Positions 45,012 through 53,223 of a DNA stretch of 64,000 nucleotides are shown in pieces (within the stretch, counting starts at the first letter, position 1; each line of letters opens with the position of its first letter). A model generated the notes under the pieces. That model had not been told where the DNA came from, searched no databases, and worked only from the letters and a program-made list of their open reading frames with translations. The stretch is taken from contig VANK01000006.1 in assembly GCA_008682415.1 (NCBI GenBank), positions 248,001 through 312,000 on the forward strand, written 5' to 3'. The DNA is from Acidobacteria bacterium AB60 (GTDB lineage Bacteria > Acidobacteriota > Terriglobia > Terriglobales > Acidobacteriaceae). Both the position numbers and the translations under genes were made by a program.

Positions 45012-46862
45012 ATGAACGTTCGGAAGACGACCCCCATAACTTTCTTGATGGTTGCGCTGCTCTCGACGGCCGGGTTTGCAAAGAAGCAGCCGAAGTACGA
45101 GCCCGCCCACCAACTCACTGCCGAACAGGCAGCGCTGGTGCAGCGAGCGATTGCTCGGGAGAAGGTGCTCATCAAGAGCATCCAGCAGCGTACGCCGCTG
45201 GTAGAAACCTATATTCAAAACACCCGTCCGGACCTGAAGCTCTACCAGGTTCCGGTTTCGGATAATTACATGTTGAGCCGCGTGGATTTTGGCAAGGGTT
45301 TCTTTGACAAGTCCTACGAGCCGCGCGGGGCCGCCAAGCAGAAGGGCTTCTTCAAGAACTCGATGGCCTCGATCACGGGCCTGACCAAGGCGCTGGGCCT
45401 GGATACCAAGTACACGTACAATCCGCTGGGCTTCACGGAGATGATGTTCCTGGATCCGTCGGGCTTTGACCAGCAGCACTACCAGTTCAGCTATGTTCGC
45501 CGCGAGTTCCTGGGCACGGTACGCACGTGGGTGTTTGACGTGCATCCCAAGGTGACCGGTGCGGGACGTTTCTACGGACGCGTGTGGGTTGAGGATGAGG
45601 ACGGCAACATCGTTCGCTTCAACGGCACGTTCACGGGGCCGACCAACGAGGATTCGTCGAAGCATTATTTCCACTTCGACAGCTGGCGCATGAATGTACA
45701 GCCGAACATCTGGCTGCCGGTCGCGGTGTATGTGGAAGAGTCGGAGCGTACGGAGGGCGAGAAAGCAGTCGGCCTGAAGGCGCAGACGCACTTCTGGGGA
45801 TACAGCCTGAAGCTGCCGACGCGCGACAGCGAGAACGTCAGCATGAAGATTGACGACGCCGTGGACAAGAGCGACGAGTCCGGCGACGTGAGCCCGCTGG
45901 CGGCGCAGCGCGAGTGGGTGGCGCAGGCGGAGAACAACGTGATCGACCGCCTGGTGGAAGCGGGCCTGGTGGCTCCGCTGACGCCGAACGGTTATGAGCA
46001 GACGGTGCTCGAGCAGATTGTGACCAACCTGGCGGTACCGAACAACCTGGCGTTTTCAAGCCCGGTGCACTGCCGCGTGCTGCTGAGCGACACGGTGGAG
46101 ACCACCACGGTGGGCAACACCATCCTGGTGAGCAAGGGCCTGATCGACGCGATGCCGAACGAGCCGACGATCGCTTCGGTGATCGCGATGGAGCTGGCGC
46201 ACATCGCGCTGGGCCATCACATCGATACGCGTTACGCGTTCAACGACCGCCTGCTGTTCCCGGACGAGGCGACGTTCCAGCGCATCGACATGTATCACAC
46301 GGACCACGACAACGAAGAGGCGCAGAAGAAGGCGGGCGATTATCTGAATGCCTCGATGTACAAGGACCAGTTGCAGCAGGCGGGCCTGTTCTGGGAACAG
46401 CTTGCGGATCGCGGCAAGGTGCTGAAGGCGCTCAACACGCCGAAGCTGGGCGACAGCCTTCTGCGTGCGGATGGTACGCCGTGGCTGAGCGCGGTGGCGC
46501 ACGGCGCGCCGAAGCTGAACTGGGACGACCTGGCGCAGGTGCCGGCGCTGCCCCTGGGCAGCTGGCTGAAGACGGATCCGTGGGACGACCGGGTGCACAT
46601 GCTGAACGCGAAGCGGTATGCTCCCATGAATCCGCGGGACAAGATGCCTCTGGAAGTGACGCCGGTTTACTTCAAGCTGCAGCGCTACAACACGATGCCG
46701 GCGACGACCGGGGCGGCGGATCAGCCCAGCGGCGCGCAGGGCGACCAGAACAACAGCCAACCGGCTCCCAGCAACTCGGCGCCTCCGCCGACAAGCATGG
46801 CTCAGCCGGCTGGGGACGCCTCAGCGCAGCAGCAAACGCCGACGCCGCCACAACAGCAATAA
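45012..46862 (+). CDS. Secreted two-domain protein with a degenerate M48-like peptidase region
   Basis: About 616 residues from ATG 45012 (AGGAG upstream). A signal peptide ends near residue 23. The N-terminal part (about 130-270) looks like an outer-membrane-protein or LolA-like beta domain (YVRREFLGTVRTWVFDVHP, GRVWVEDEDGNIVRFNGTF). From about 330 to 410 the pattern is that of M48 metallopeptidases: NTILVSKGLIDAMPNEPTIASV, then MELAHIALGHH. The zinc motif HExxH is M-E-L-A-H here (393-397), so the first His is Met, and the expected downstream ExxxAD is altered to EEAQKKA. The C-terminus is Gln/Pro/Ala-rich. Probably not an active protease; it may bind peptides or act as a scaffold near TonB. 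Confidence 0.72.
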   Translation: MNVRKTTPITFLMVALLSTAGFAKKQPKYEPAHQLTAEQAALVQRAIAREKVLIKSIQQRTPLVETYIQNTRPDLKLYQVPVSDNYMLSRVDFGKGFFDKSYEPRGAAKQKGFFKNSMASITGLTKALGLDTKYTYNPLGFTEMMFLDPSGFDQQHYQFSYVRREFLGTVRTWVFDVHPKVTGAGRFYGRVWVEDEDGNIVRFNGTFTGPTNEDSSKHYFHFDSWRMNVQPNIWLPVAVYVEESERTEGEKAVGLKAQTHFWGYSLKLPTRDSENVSMKIDDAVDKSDESGDVSPLAAQREWVAQAENNVIDRLVEAGLVAPLTPNGYEQTVLEQIVTNLAVPNNLAFSSPVHCRVLLSDTVETTTVGNTILVSKGLIDAMPNEPTIASVIAMELAHIALGHHIDTRYAFNDRLLFPDEATFQRIDMYHTDHDNEEAQKKAGDYLNASMYKDQLQQAGLFWEQLADRGKVLKALNTPKLGDSLLRADGTPWLSAVAHGAPKLNWDDLAQVPALPLGSWLKTDPWDDRVHMLNAKRYAPMNPRDKMPLEVTPVYFKLQRYNTMPATTGAADQPSGAQGDQNNSQPAPSNSAPPPTSMAQPAGDASAQQQTPTPPQQQ

Positions 46863-46896
46863 ACTTCAAATTCTTGTTCGAGATAGCGAAGTACAA

Positions 46897-46931
46897 TGGC
46901 CGGGGGAACAATTCCCCGGCCATCTCGTTTT
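46897..46931 (+). terminator. Rho-independent terminator candidate
   Basis: A perfect 10-pair stem (ATGGCCGGGG with CCCCGGCCAT) with an eight-base loop, followed by CTCGTTTT. It ends the M48-like gene. Confidence 0.75.
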
Positions 46932-47016
46932 GGGGCAAAGGCCGTCCAAAGAGGTGGTGCGGTTTTTCTTTCAAATCTGCGTTATCAAATTTGCGTTCTT
47001 AGAGCAGGTTTTCCCC

Positions 47017-47556
47017 ATGAGACGAGTGTTTCTTGCATTGCTTATTGTTGTGTGCGCAAAGGCCACCGTGGGCCACGCGCAAGCAGTGGAGTCGGCGACC
47101 AGCCGACAACTCACGATCAACGCGGGCGGGATGGCGTCGTACTTCAATCCCGATGAGGGCGGAAACAATCTTGCGGGCATCGGGACGTACGCCGATATCC
47201 ATTTCACGCATTGGTTTCAACTGGAGGCGGAGGCCCGCTGGCTGCGCTGGAACCAGTATTACGGCGAGCACGAAGACAACTACCTGATCGGGCCGCGCGT
47301 GCCGATCCGGCAGTTTGGCGAGCATACCGTTCTTTACGGAAAGGCGATGATTGGATACGCGAAGATGACCTTTCCGTTCAAGTACGGGTACGGCTCCTTT
47401 ACGGACCTGGCGTTTGGGGCGACGGTGGATCATCGTCTCAGCCAGAAGATGACGGTCAAGGCGGATTTTGAATATCAGTACTGGCCGGTGTGGTTGAACA
47501 ACAGCTCGCTATCGCCGTACGGGGTGAGCTTGGGGGTGGGATACCGGGTGTTCTGA
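47017..47556 (+). CDS. Outer-membrane beta-barrel protein (OmpA/OmpW-like)
   Basis: About 179 residues from ATG 47017; the frame is open to 46930, but the signal peptide (RRVFLALLIVVCAKATVGHAQ) begins here. The mature part is a small eight-strand barrel pattern: LTINAGGMASYFNP, GIGTYADIHFTHWFQLEAEARWL, NYLIGPRVPIRQF, TVLYGKAMIGYAKMTF, TDLAFGATVDHRL, and a last strand GVSLGVGYRVF with terminal Phe. Role unknown; it follows the tonB and M48-like genes in the same direction. Confidence 0.83.
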   Translation: MRRVFLALLIVVCAKATVGHAQAVESATSRQLTINAGGMASYFNPDEGGNNLAGIGTYADIHFTHWFQLEAEARWLRWNQYYGEHEDNYLIGPRVPIRQFGEHTVLYGKAMIGYAKMTFPFKYGYGSFTDLAFGATVDHRLSQKMTVKADFEYQYWPVWLNNSSLSPYGVSLGVGYRVF

Positions 47557-47585
47557 GGGACTCGGGGCTCGCGGATGGGGGCGCG

Positions 47586-49868
47586 TCACTCCTGTTGGCG
47601 GGCAGCCCAGCGATCGAACATCGCGTCGAAGGCGTCTTCAAGGCCGCGCGCAAAGGGCTCCGCGTCACATAGCAGGCTCGAGGCCATGCGGGCGCGCTGT
47701 GTGGCCCGGATCTCTCGCCGATGCTCTCGATCGCGCGCCAGGCTGGTCACAATCGAGGTAAATTCTTCAGGGCTCCGCGCGATCCATTCCGGCCGTCCAA
47801 TCGCGTGGAGGACGAGGCTACCCATTTGTCCTCCGCCCCAATCGCCTTCTTTGGTGACGAAGGGGACACCCATCCACAGTGCATCGTAGGCGGTGGTTCC
47901 ACTGTTGAAGGGCAGAGTGTCGATGGCGATGTCGAGGCGATCGTAGAGCTGCATGTGGTTTCGCCACCCCGGATTGTGAGGCGAGAATTCCAAACGATCG
48001 CACGCAATTCCCTGCCTGGCAAACTCGACGATGATTCGGGGATGCAATTGCAAGTCGAAGGGCGTGCGGTCTTCGAAGAGGAGCTTCGCTTCTGGCAGGC
48101 GGTGGAGGCAATGTGCCCAAAGCGCGATGCTGGCTTCGCGGATCTTTGAATATTTATTGAAAGAACCAAGCCATACGGTTCCGTCGTCAGCAGGCCGCCA
48201 CTGGCTGGGGGGAAGCGTGGGGTCGCCGCGGTAGATGTTTGCCGGAAACGGGAGCCGCCACACGGTTTCGCGGAAGTGGGCGTCGAACGCCTGCGGCAGG
48301 GTGCTACCGGCGAGGACGTAATCCATCTCGGTGAGGCCGGTGCTCGCCCAGAAGCCGATCCAGGAGCACTGGACAGGCGCACATCTGCGGGCGAAGATTC
48401 CGAGCCTCCCGCGGTCCGTGTGGCCGCTGGTGTCGAGGAGGATGTCAATCTGGTCCGCGCGAATCTGCGCGGCTGCTTGTCCATCGGCGAGAGGAACCAG
48501 GGAGGTGTACTGGTCGGCGAGAGCCTTGAACTGCTCGGCACGGGGACCGCTTCTTTGGATGGTGGGATAGAGCGTGAGATGGAAGCGGGCGCGATCAAGC
48601 CGTTCGAGGACGGGTTGGAGAAACTCGGCGACGGCGTGGTCGCCGAGTTCGGCTGAGACGATTCCGAGGCGGAGTCGGCGATGATGGCGTGGCACCAGCG
48701 GGAATTGGCGCTCTCGTGCCTCTGCTCTTTGTTCCGGGGTGAGAGCGGCGCACTCCCATTTTGAGGCGATGCGCAGTTGCTCTTCGGGAGGAATGTCCCA
48801 TGCGAAGGCGTGGAGATAAATGAGATTGCTGAAGGCGCTGGCGTAATCAGGCTTGAGCGCGATGGCCTTCTCATAAGCTGCAGCCGCCTGGGGCATGCGT
48901 CCCTGCTCCTGCAGGGTGGTTCCGAGATTGCCGTAGGCTTCAGCGTAGCCGGGCCGCAACGCGATGGCTCTGCGGAATGCAGCCTCCGCCCCGTCCAGAT
49001 CTCCCAGAACATAAAGAGCGTTGCCGAGATTGAAGTGCAGCTCGGGAGAATCAGGCGCGACGAGCAAGCCGGCGCGGCAGGCCTGCGCCGCGTCTTCGCA
49101 GTGACGGCGCTCCTGGAGAGCGATGGCGAGGTTGAAGTACGGGTCGGGTCGATTGGGCCTGGCCTGCACGGCTTCTCGATAGCATTGGATTGCTTCTTCG
49201 AGACTCCCCTGAGATCTAAGGATGGTGCCCAGGTTGTTGAGGGCATCCGCATATCCGGGCCGGCAGCGAACGGCCTGGCGGTAGCTGGCAATTGCCTCGT
49301 CCAAGCGGTCTTGGGACTGGAGCAGATTTCCCAGGTCGAAGTGCGCCTCAGGAAGATCGGGCTGCAGGACGAGCGCGCGCTGGAGAGAGGCCATGGCCTC
49401 CGGGGTTTGTCCCGCGCGGGAAGAGGCGGCGCCCAGACCGAGAAGAGGAGCCGTAGCTTGCGGGTCGATTGCGATTGCACGCTGGTAGGTTTGGATCGAT
49501 TCCGAGAGCTGCCCTCGATTCTGGAGCACGAGCGCGAGATTGCAGAGGTAGCCAACATTGTGGGGCTGGAGTTCGGAGCTGCGCTGCATCAAGCGAAGGG
49601 CTAATTCAGGTTGGCCGGTCTGCGAGGCTACGACCCCAAGGTAGTGGAGAGCATCCGGATGATCGGGATTGCGCGCGAGAATGGCGCGATAGGAATCGGC
49701 TGCGTCTTTGAAATGTCCTGCCTGGTGATGGATCTGCCCCTGGCGGAGCAATAGATCCAGAGAGACGGGTTGAGGCTCTTCCGGCATGACCGCAGGGAAA
49801 CAGCACTGCTTGTACTTCTTCCCGCTTCCGCAGAAGCAGGGATCGTTGCGGCCTGGCATATTCGTCAC
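47586..49868 (-). CDS. SEC-C motif / TPR / O-GlcNAc-transferase-like (GT41) protein
   Basis: A 760-residue protein. Residues 6-27 are a SEC-C zinc motif (RNDPCFCGSGKKYKQCC). About residues 35-340 hold eight or nine TPR repeats (for example AHFDLGNLLQSQDRLDEAIA). The C-terminal half is a GT41 domain like O-GlcNAc transferase: LRLGIVSAELGDHAVAEFL, IDILLDTSGHTDRGRL, SWIGFWASTGLTEMDYVLA, WLGSFNKYSKI, and DTLPFNSGTTAYDALWMGVPFVTKEG, close to family motifs. The usual PGTTG loop reads ASTGL and the following ItD reads LAG, so substrate or activity may differ. Bacterial relatives glycosylate proteins; the target is unknown. Confidence 0.85.
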   Translation of the reverse strand: MTNMPGRNDPCFCGSGKKYKQCCFPAVMPEEPQPVSLDLLLRQGQIHHQAGHFKDAADSYRAILARNPDHPDALHYLGVVASQTGQPELALRLMQRSSELQPHNVGYLCNLALVLQNRGQLSESIQTYQRAIAIDPQATAPLLGLGAASSRAGQTPEAMASLQRALVLQPDLPEAHFDLGNLLQSQDRLDEAIASYRQAVRCRPGYADALNNLGTILRSQGSLEEAIQCYREAVQARPNRPDPYFNLAIALQERRHCEDAAQACRAGLLVAPDSPELHFNLGNALYVLGDLDGAEAAFRRAIALRPGYAEAYGNLGTTLQEQGRMPQAAAAYEKAIALKPDYASAFSNLIYLHAFAWDIPPEEQLRIASKWECAALTPEQRAEARERQFPLVPRHHRRLRLGIVSAELGDHAVAEFLQPVLERLDRARFHLTLYPTIQRSGPRAEQFKALADQYTSLVPLADGQAAAQIRADQIDILLDTSGHTDRGRLGIFARRCAPVQCSWIGFWASTGLTEMDYVLAGSTLPQAFDAHFRETVWRLPFPANIYRGDPTLPPSQWRPADDGTVWLGSFNKYSKIREASIALWAHCLHRLPEAKLLFEDRTPFDLQLHPRIIVEFARQGIACDRLEFSPHNPGWRNHMQLYDRLDIAIDTLPFNSGTTAYDALWMGVPFVTKEGDWGGGQMGSLVLHAIGRPEWIARSPEEFTSIVTSLARDREHRREIRATQRARMASSLLCDAEPFARGLEDAFDAMFDRWAARQQE

Positions 49869-50001
49869 TTGAAGAAGGTCCCGCCTTGAGACCTGGGATC
49901 GATTCCGCTATTTTGCACCAGCGAGGGCTGACGAGTCAGCTCTCCAAAGCTGCTTGGCGGGTGGATTTGGGACGTGAAGGAGGCCCGGACGGCCAGATGA
50001 G

Positions 50002-50031
50002 AAAGGCCCGGAGCGCGTGCTCCGGGCCTTT
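50002..50031 (-). terminator. Rho-independent terminator of the ribosomal operon
   Basis: AAAGGCCCGGAGC pairs perfectly with GCTCCGGGCCTTT around GCGT. On the minus strand it lies 21 bases after the tsf stop codon and ends the rplM-rpsI-rpsB-tsf transcript. Confidence 0.9.
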
Positions 50032-50051
50032 GATATGCGGGTTGCTGGGGA

Positions 50052-50705
50052 CTATTCGGCGGCGGTTTCGACGGGCTTGGTTTGAGCGACGGTCCAGTCG
50101 GGGGCGCCTACCTTGAAGCGGGCGAAGCGGCGGACGGTGATGTTTTCGCCGAGCTTGCCGACCTTCTGCGCGATCAACTCCTTGATGCTGACGGCCTGGT
50201 CCTTGATGAAGGGCTGCTCGAGAAGGCAGACCTCTTCATAGAATTTGGCCATCTTGCCGTCAACGATCTTCTCGATGACCGGGGCGGGCTTGCCAGTGGC
50301 GGCCGCCTGAGCGCGATAGATCTCCTTCTCGCGCTCCATGTCCGCGGCGGTCACGTCCTCGGGCTTGACGTAGCGGGGATCCGTTGCCGCAATGTGCATG
50401 GCGATGTCTTTCATCAGCTCCTGGAAGTCTTCCGTGCGGGCGACGAAGTCGCTCTCGCAGTTCACTTCGAGGAGGACGCCGATCTTGCCGCCGGCATGGA
50501 TGTAAGTGCCGATGGCGCCTTCATTGGTGGTGCGGGCGGCCTTCTTCTGGGCGGAGGCCATGCCCCGCTTGCGGAGCACGACGAAGGCCTCTTCGATGTC
50601 GCCCTTAGACTCCTGGAGAGCCTTGAGGCAGTCGCCCATGGGCGCGCCGGACTTGTCGCGAAGGTCCTTCACCAGTTTTGCATCAATCTTTTCACTCACC
50701 GTCAT
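50052..50705 (-). CDS. tsf: Translation elongation factor Ts
   Basis: Guanine-nucleotide exchange factor for EF-Tu. From ATG 50705 (GGAAGAGAG upstream) it has 217 residues; the open frame extends to 50840, but the extra part covers the intergenic hairpin. Signatures: KLVKDLRDKSGAPMGDCLKALQ (UBA-like N-terminal domain), RGMASAQKKAARTTNEG and VLLEVNCESDFVART in the core, then a single remaining core half with EKIVDGKMAKFYEEVCLLEQPF, so it is the short EF-Ts type. It follows rpsB across a spacer with a terminator-like hairpin. Confidence 0.96.
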   Translation of the reverse strand: MTVSEKIDAKLVKDLRDKSGAPMGDCLKALQESKGDIEEAFVVLRKRGMASAQKKAARTTNEGAIGTYIHAGGKIGVLLEVNCESDFVARTEDFQELMKDIAMHIAATDPRYVKPEDVTAADMEREKEIYRAQAAATGKPAPVIEKIVDGKMAKFYEEVCLLEQPFIKDQAVSIKELIAQKVGKLGENITVRRFARFKVGAPDWTVAQTKPVETAAE

Positions 50706-50785
50706 TTCTCTCTCTTCCTTGTTGCCACTTGCGATGGGGCTAACGGGCGCCTGGCGCCGCTTCACTGGAATGTGGTGCCTGAGGT

Positions 50786-50821
50786 AAAAAAAGCGTGGCA
50801 CATTGCTGGCGGCCACGCTTT
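50786..50821 (-). terminator. Terminator-like hairpin between rpsB and tsf
   Basis: On the minus strand AAAGCGTGGC pairs with GCCACGCTTT followed by a run of seven T. It stands in the 147-base spacer inside the operon, so it probably lets only part of transcription continue into tsf. Confidence 0.75.
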
Positions 50822-50852
50822 CGATACTGCGCATGCACATGCGCGAGAAAGA

Positions 50853-51713
50853 CTAATCTCCGCCTTCGGCGACCTCGGCCTCTTCGAGGAGGGCCGCAAC
50901 CGCAGCCGGAGCCTTGCGAACGCCGGCGCCCAGAGCGGCGTCGAAGTCAATGTCCTCAGCGGGGGCAGCATCGACCGCGGCTTCTTCCGCGGGCGCGGCC
51001 GGGAGCTCTTCGGCAAAGGCCTTGTCGCCCACCAGGTTGACTCCCTCGGCGGCTGAGTCGGCGATCTTCGACGTGAACAGGCGGATGGCGCGCAGAGCGT
51101 CGTCGTTGCCGGGAATCACGTAGTCCACTACTGTGGGATCGCAGTTGGTGTCGACAACGGCGACCACGGGAATGCCCAGCTTGCGGGCTTCCTTGACGGC
51201 GATGGCCTCATTATTGGAGTCGATCACGAAGAGCGCGTCGGGCAGGCGCTTCATGTTCTTGATGCCGGCCAGATTGGCCTGGAGGTGCTTGCGCTCGCGC
51301 TCCAGACGGATGACTTCCTTCTTGGTCAGCAGCTCGTAGCGGCCGTCGGTGGCCATATCATCCAATTCCTGAAGGCGCTTCACCGACTTCTGCACCGTTA
51401 CCCAGTTGGTGAGCAGCCCGCCCAGCCAACGCTGGTTGATGTAGGGCATGCTGGCGCGATTGGCCTCTTCGGCGACCGCGTCCTGGGCCTGGCGCTTGGT
51501 GCCGACGAAGAGGATCGTCTTGCCGCTGGCGCACAGATCGGTTACAAACTTGGACGCATCCTTGAACAGCTTGAGCGTCTTCTGCAGGTCGATGATGTAG
51601 ATCCCGTTGCGCTCGCCGAAGATGTATTCCTTCATCTTGGGGTTCCAGCGCTTGGTCTGATGCCCGAAGTGAACACCAGCTTCGAGCAGCTCCTTCATTG
51701 TGATCGTGGCCAT
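50853..51713 (-). CDS. rpsB: 30S ribosomal protein S2
   Basis: Small-subunit ribosomal protein, 286 residues. It starts [23 protein letters not shown] (from residue 5), has [23 protein letters not shown] and [12 protein letters not shown], and [18 protein letters not shown], all diagnostic. The last 55 residues form an Ala/Glu/Pro-rich acidic tail ([18 protein letters not shown] region) beyond the usual end near 230; such tails occur in several phyla. It follows rpsI across a spacer with a modular hairpin. Confidence 0.97.
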   Translation of the reverse strand: MATITMKELLEAGVHFGHQTKRWNPKMKEYIFGERNGIYIIDLQKTLKLFKDASKFVTDLCASGKTILFVGTKRQAQDAVAEEANRASMPYINQRWLGGLLTNWVTVQKSVKRLQELDDMATDGRYELLTKKEVIRLERERKHLQANLAGIKNMKRLPDALFVIDSNNEAIAVKEARKLGIPVVAVVDTNCDPTVVDYVIPGNDDALRAIRLFTSKIADSAAEGVNLVGDKAFAEELPAAPAEEAAVDAAPAEDIDFDAALGAGVRKAPAAVAALLEEAEVAEGGD

Positions 51714-51790
51714 TGGCCTCCTTTTTGGAATTGCATCCGGGTGGTCGTCGCCGGCGCCCGGATTGAACCCGCTTGCGCGGGAGATTGAAA

Positions 51791-51849
51791 TCAGTGATCA
51801 GTGGTCAGTGATCAGTTCTGGCCCGAAGGCATCTGATCACTAGCCACTG
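51791..51849. repeat. Modular inverted-repeat hairpin (CAGTGATC family), copy 2
   Basis: The left arm TCAGTGATCAGTGGTCAGTG plus ATCAG (51791-51815) faces a right arm CTGATCACTAGCCACTG (51833-51849) across a 17-base loop. It lies between rpsI and rpsB. The modules match those at 15890-16013. Confidence 0.75.
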
Positions 51850-51872
51850 TTCCCGGACCACTCGCAAGTGCG

Positions 51873-52268
51873 TTAGCGCTTGCTGAACTGGAACCGCTTG
51901 CGGGCGCCCTTCTGGCCGTACTTCTTCCGCTCTTTGACGCGCGCATCGCGGGTGAGGAGGCCTTCGGCCTTGAGGGTCTTGCGCAGCTCGGCATTGAACT
52001 CGATGAGAGCGCGGGCGACGCCCATCTTGACCGCATCGGCCTGGGCGGCCACGCCGCCGCTCTTCACGGTGGTGACCACGTCAAAGCTGGAGGCCATGTC
52101 CGCGACGACGAGCGAACGCTTGGCGGCAACGCGCTGTTGCTCGGTGACGAAGTACTCGTCAAAGCCCTTGCCGTTAACTTTCCACTCGCCGGTGCCGGGG
52201 CGAAGGAAGACACGGGCGATCGCCGACTTGCGGCGCCCCGTTCCGTAATACTGAACCTGATCTGCCAT
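51873..52268 (-). CDS. rpsI: 30S ribosomal protein S9
   Basis: Small-subunit ribosomal protein, 131 residues. Signatures: [19 protein letters not shown] at the start, [20 protein letters not shown] in the middle, and the basic C-terminus [17 protein letters not shown] whose last residues reach the P-site tRNA. It follows rplM, the almost universal L13-S9 pairing, with an unusual hairpin-rich spacer of 138 bases. Confidence 0.98.
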   Translation of the reverse strand: MADQVQYYGTGRRKSAIARVFLRPGTGEWKVNGKGFDEYFVTEQQRVAAKRSLVVADMASSFDVVTTVKSGGVAAQADAVKMGVARALIEFNAELRKTLKAEGLLTRDARVKERKKYGQKGARKRFQFSKR

Positions 52269-52280
52269 TCAATTCCTCTG

Positions 52281-52404
52281 AGCTGTTAGCTATTAGCTTT
52301 TAGCTATTAGCTTCTTCAGCGTTGAATCTGACTCTGTTCTTCACCCGATCTGCTCAATCCCGCAACAATCAGGCTAAAAGCTAAGAGCGAACAGCTAATA
52401 GCTG
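52281..52404. repeat. Modular inverted-repeat hairpin (TTAGCTAT family)
   Basis: The left arm (52281-52313) is reiterated GCTATTAGCTTTTAGC. The right arm (52373-52404) is its approximate reverse complement (GCTAAAAGCTAAGAGC, then ACAGCTAATAGCTG). About 60 bases lie between the arms. It fills the rplM-rpsI spacer. The architecture resembles the CAGTGATC units, but with different modules. Confidence 0.75.
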
Positions 52405-52406
52405 CC

Positions 52407-52838
52407 TTACGCCACTTCCAGGGCCACGGGCGACTGCGCCTGATGGGGGTGCTTGTCGCCGCGATACACCTTCAGCTTGGTCGCCATCTGGCGGCCGATC
52501 TTCGACTTGGGAAGCATGCCCTTGATGGCCTCTTCCAGAACCTTTTCCGGCCGGCGATTGATCAGGCGGGTGAAGGACTCCTCGCGCAGGCCGCCGGGGA
52601 AGCCGGTGTAGCGACGATAGACCTTCTTCTGGCTCTTGAGGCCCGTCAGCCGAACCTTTTCGGCGTTGATCACAATCACGTGATCGCCCATGTCGATGTA
52701 GGGGACGTATCGGGGGTTCAGCTTGCCGCTCAGCACACTGGCAGCCTTGGTGGCCAGCCGGCCGAGGGTCTGGCCGCTGGCATCCACCACAAACCATTTG
52801 CGGTCAATATTCTTGCCGCTGGGAACGAAGGTCGACAT
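52407..52838 (-). CDS. rplM: 50S ribosomal protein L13
   Basis: Large-subunit ribosomal protein, 143 residues. It begins [20 protein letters not shown] (from residue 2), with [37 protein letters not shown], the loop [17 protein letters not shown], and [19 protein letters not shown]. It is the first gene of the minus-strand ribosomal operon, about 330 bases downstream of a clear promoter. Confidence 0.98.
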   Translation of the reverse strand: MSTFVPSGKNIDRKWFVVDASGQTLGRLATKAASVLSGKLNPRYVPYIDMGDHVIVINAEKVRLTGLKSQKKVYRRYTGFPGGLREESFTRLINRRPEKVLEEAIKGMLPKSKIGRQMATKLKVYRGDKHPHQAQSPVALEVA

Positions 52839-53223
52839 CTCTCTCCTGCCTCTTGCTCGAAACTCATCGGCTCTGTGCGTACGATCCGGCCGCGCAAAGC
52901 GTGTTTGCCCGCGCGATCAAAGCACGGGCCAAAATTCCACCCACTTCCAAACAATCCTGTTCGGGTGAGGACTGCGGGGTTCGCCCTCTTTCGGGCTCTT
53001 GACTCCAGCCGGACAACCACTGGCTCCAGCAGAAGGTGGCCTGTTTCCGGCGGTACCCAATCAGGGACCGACATCCGAGTCCGGACCGCTTTCAGTTCCC
53101 TGCCGACGCTAAGTCTGTCGTCAGGAGCCCTTTGTCACAGACCCCAGGCGCAACACCGCACAAGGACTCCAGAATACGCGATTTAGGGGGCGGAGTCAAC
53201 GACGGGCGAAGTGAAGATCGGGG
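52839..53223. other. Long leader and promoter region of the ribosomal operon
   Basis: A 385-base non-coding stretch between rplM and the TolB-like gene. It contains the promoter at 53171-53199 and about 325 bases of transcribed leader. The leader holds a small hairpin near 52983-52998 (GCCCTC with GGGCTC-type pairing) and other short self-complementary parts. No known ribosomal-leader family was recognised. Confidence 0.6.
53171..53199 (-). promoter_or_regulatory. Promoter of the rplM-rpsI-rpsB-tsf operon
   Basis: On the minus strand TTGACT (53194-53199) and TATTCT (53171-53176) are separated by exactly 17 bases, a good sigma-70 match. The start would be near 53164. Confidence 0.75.
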
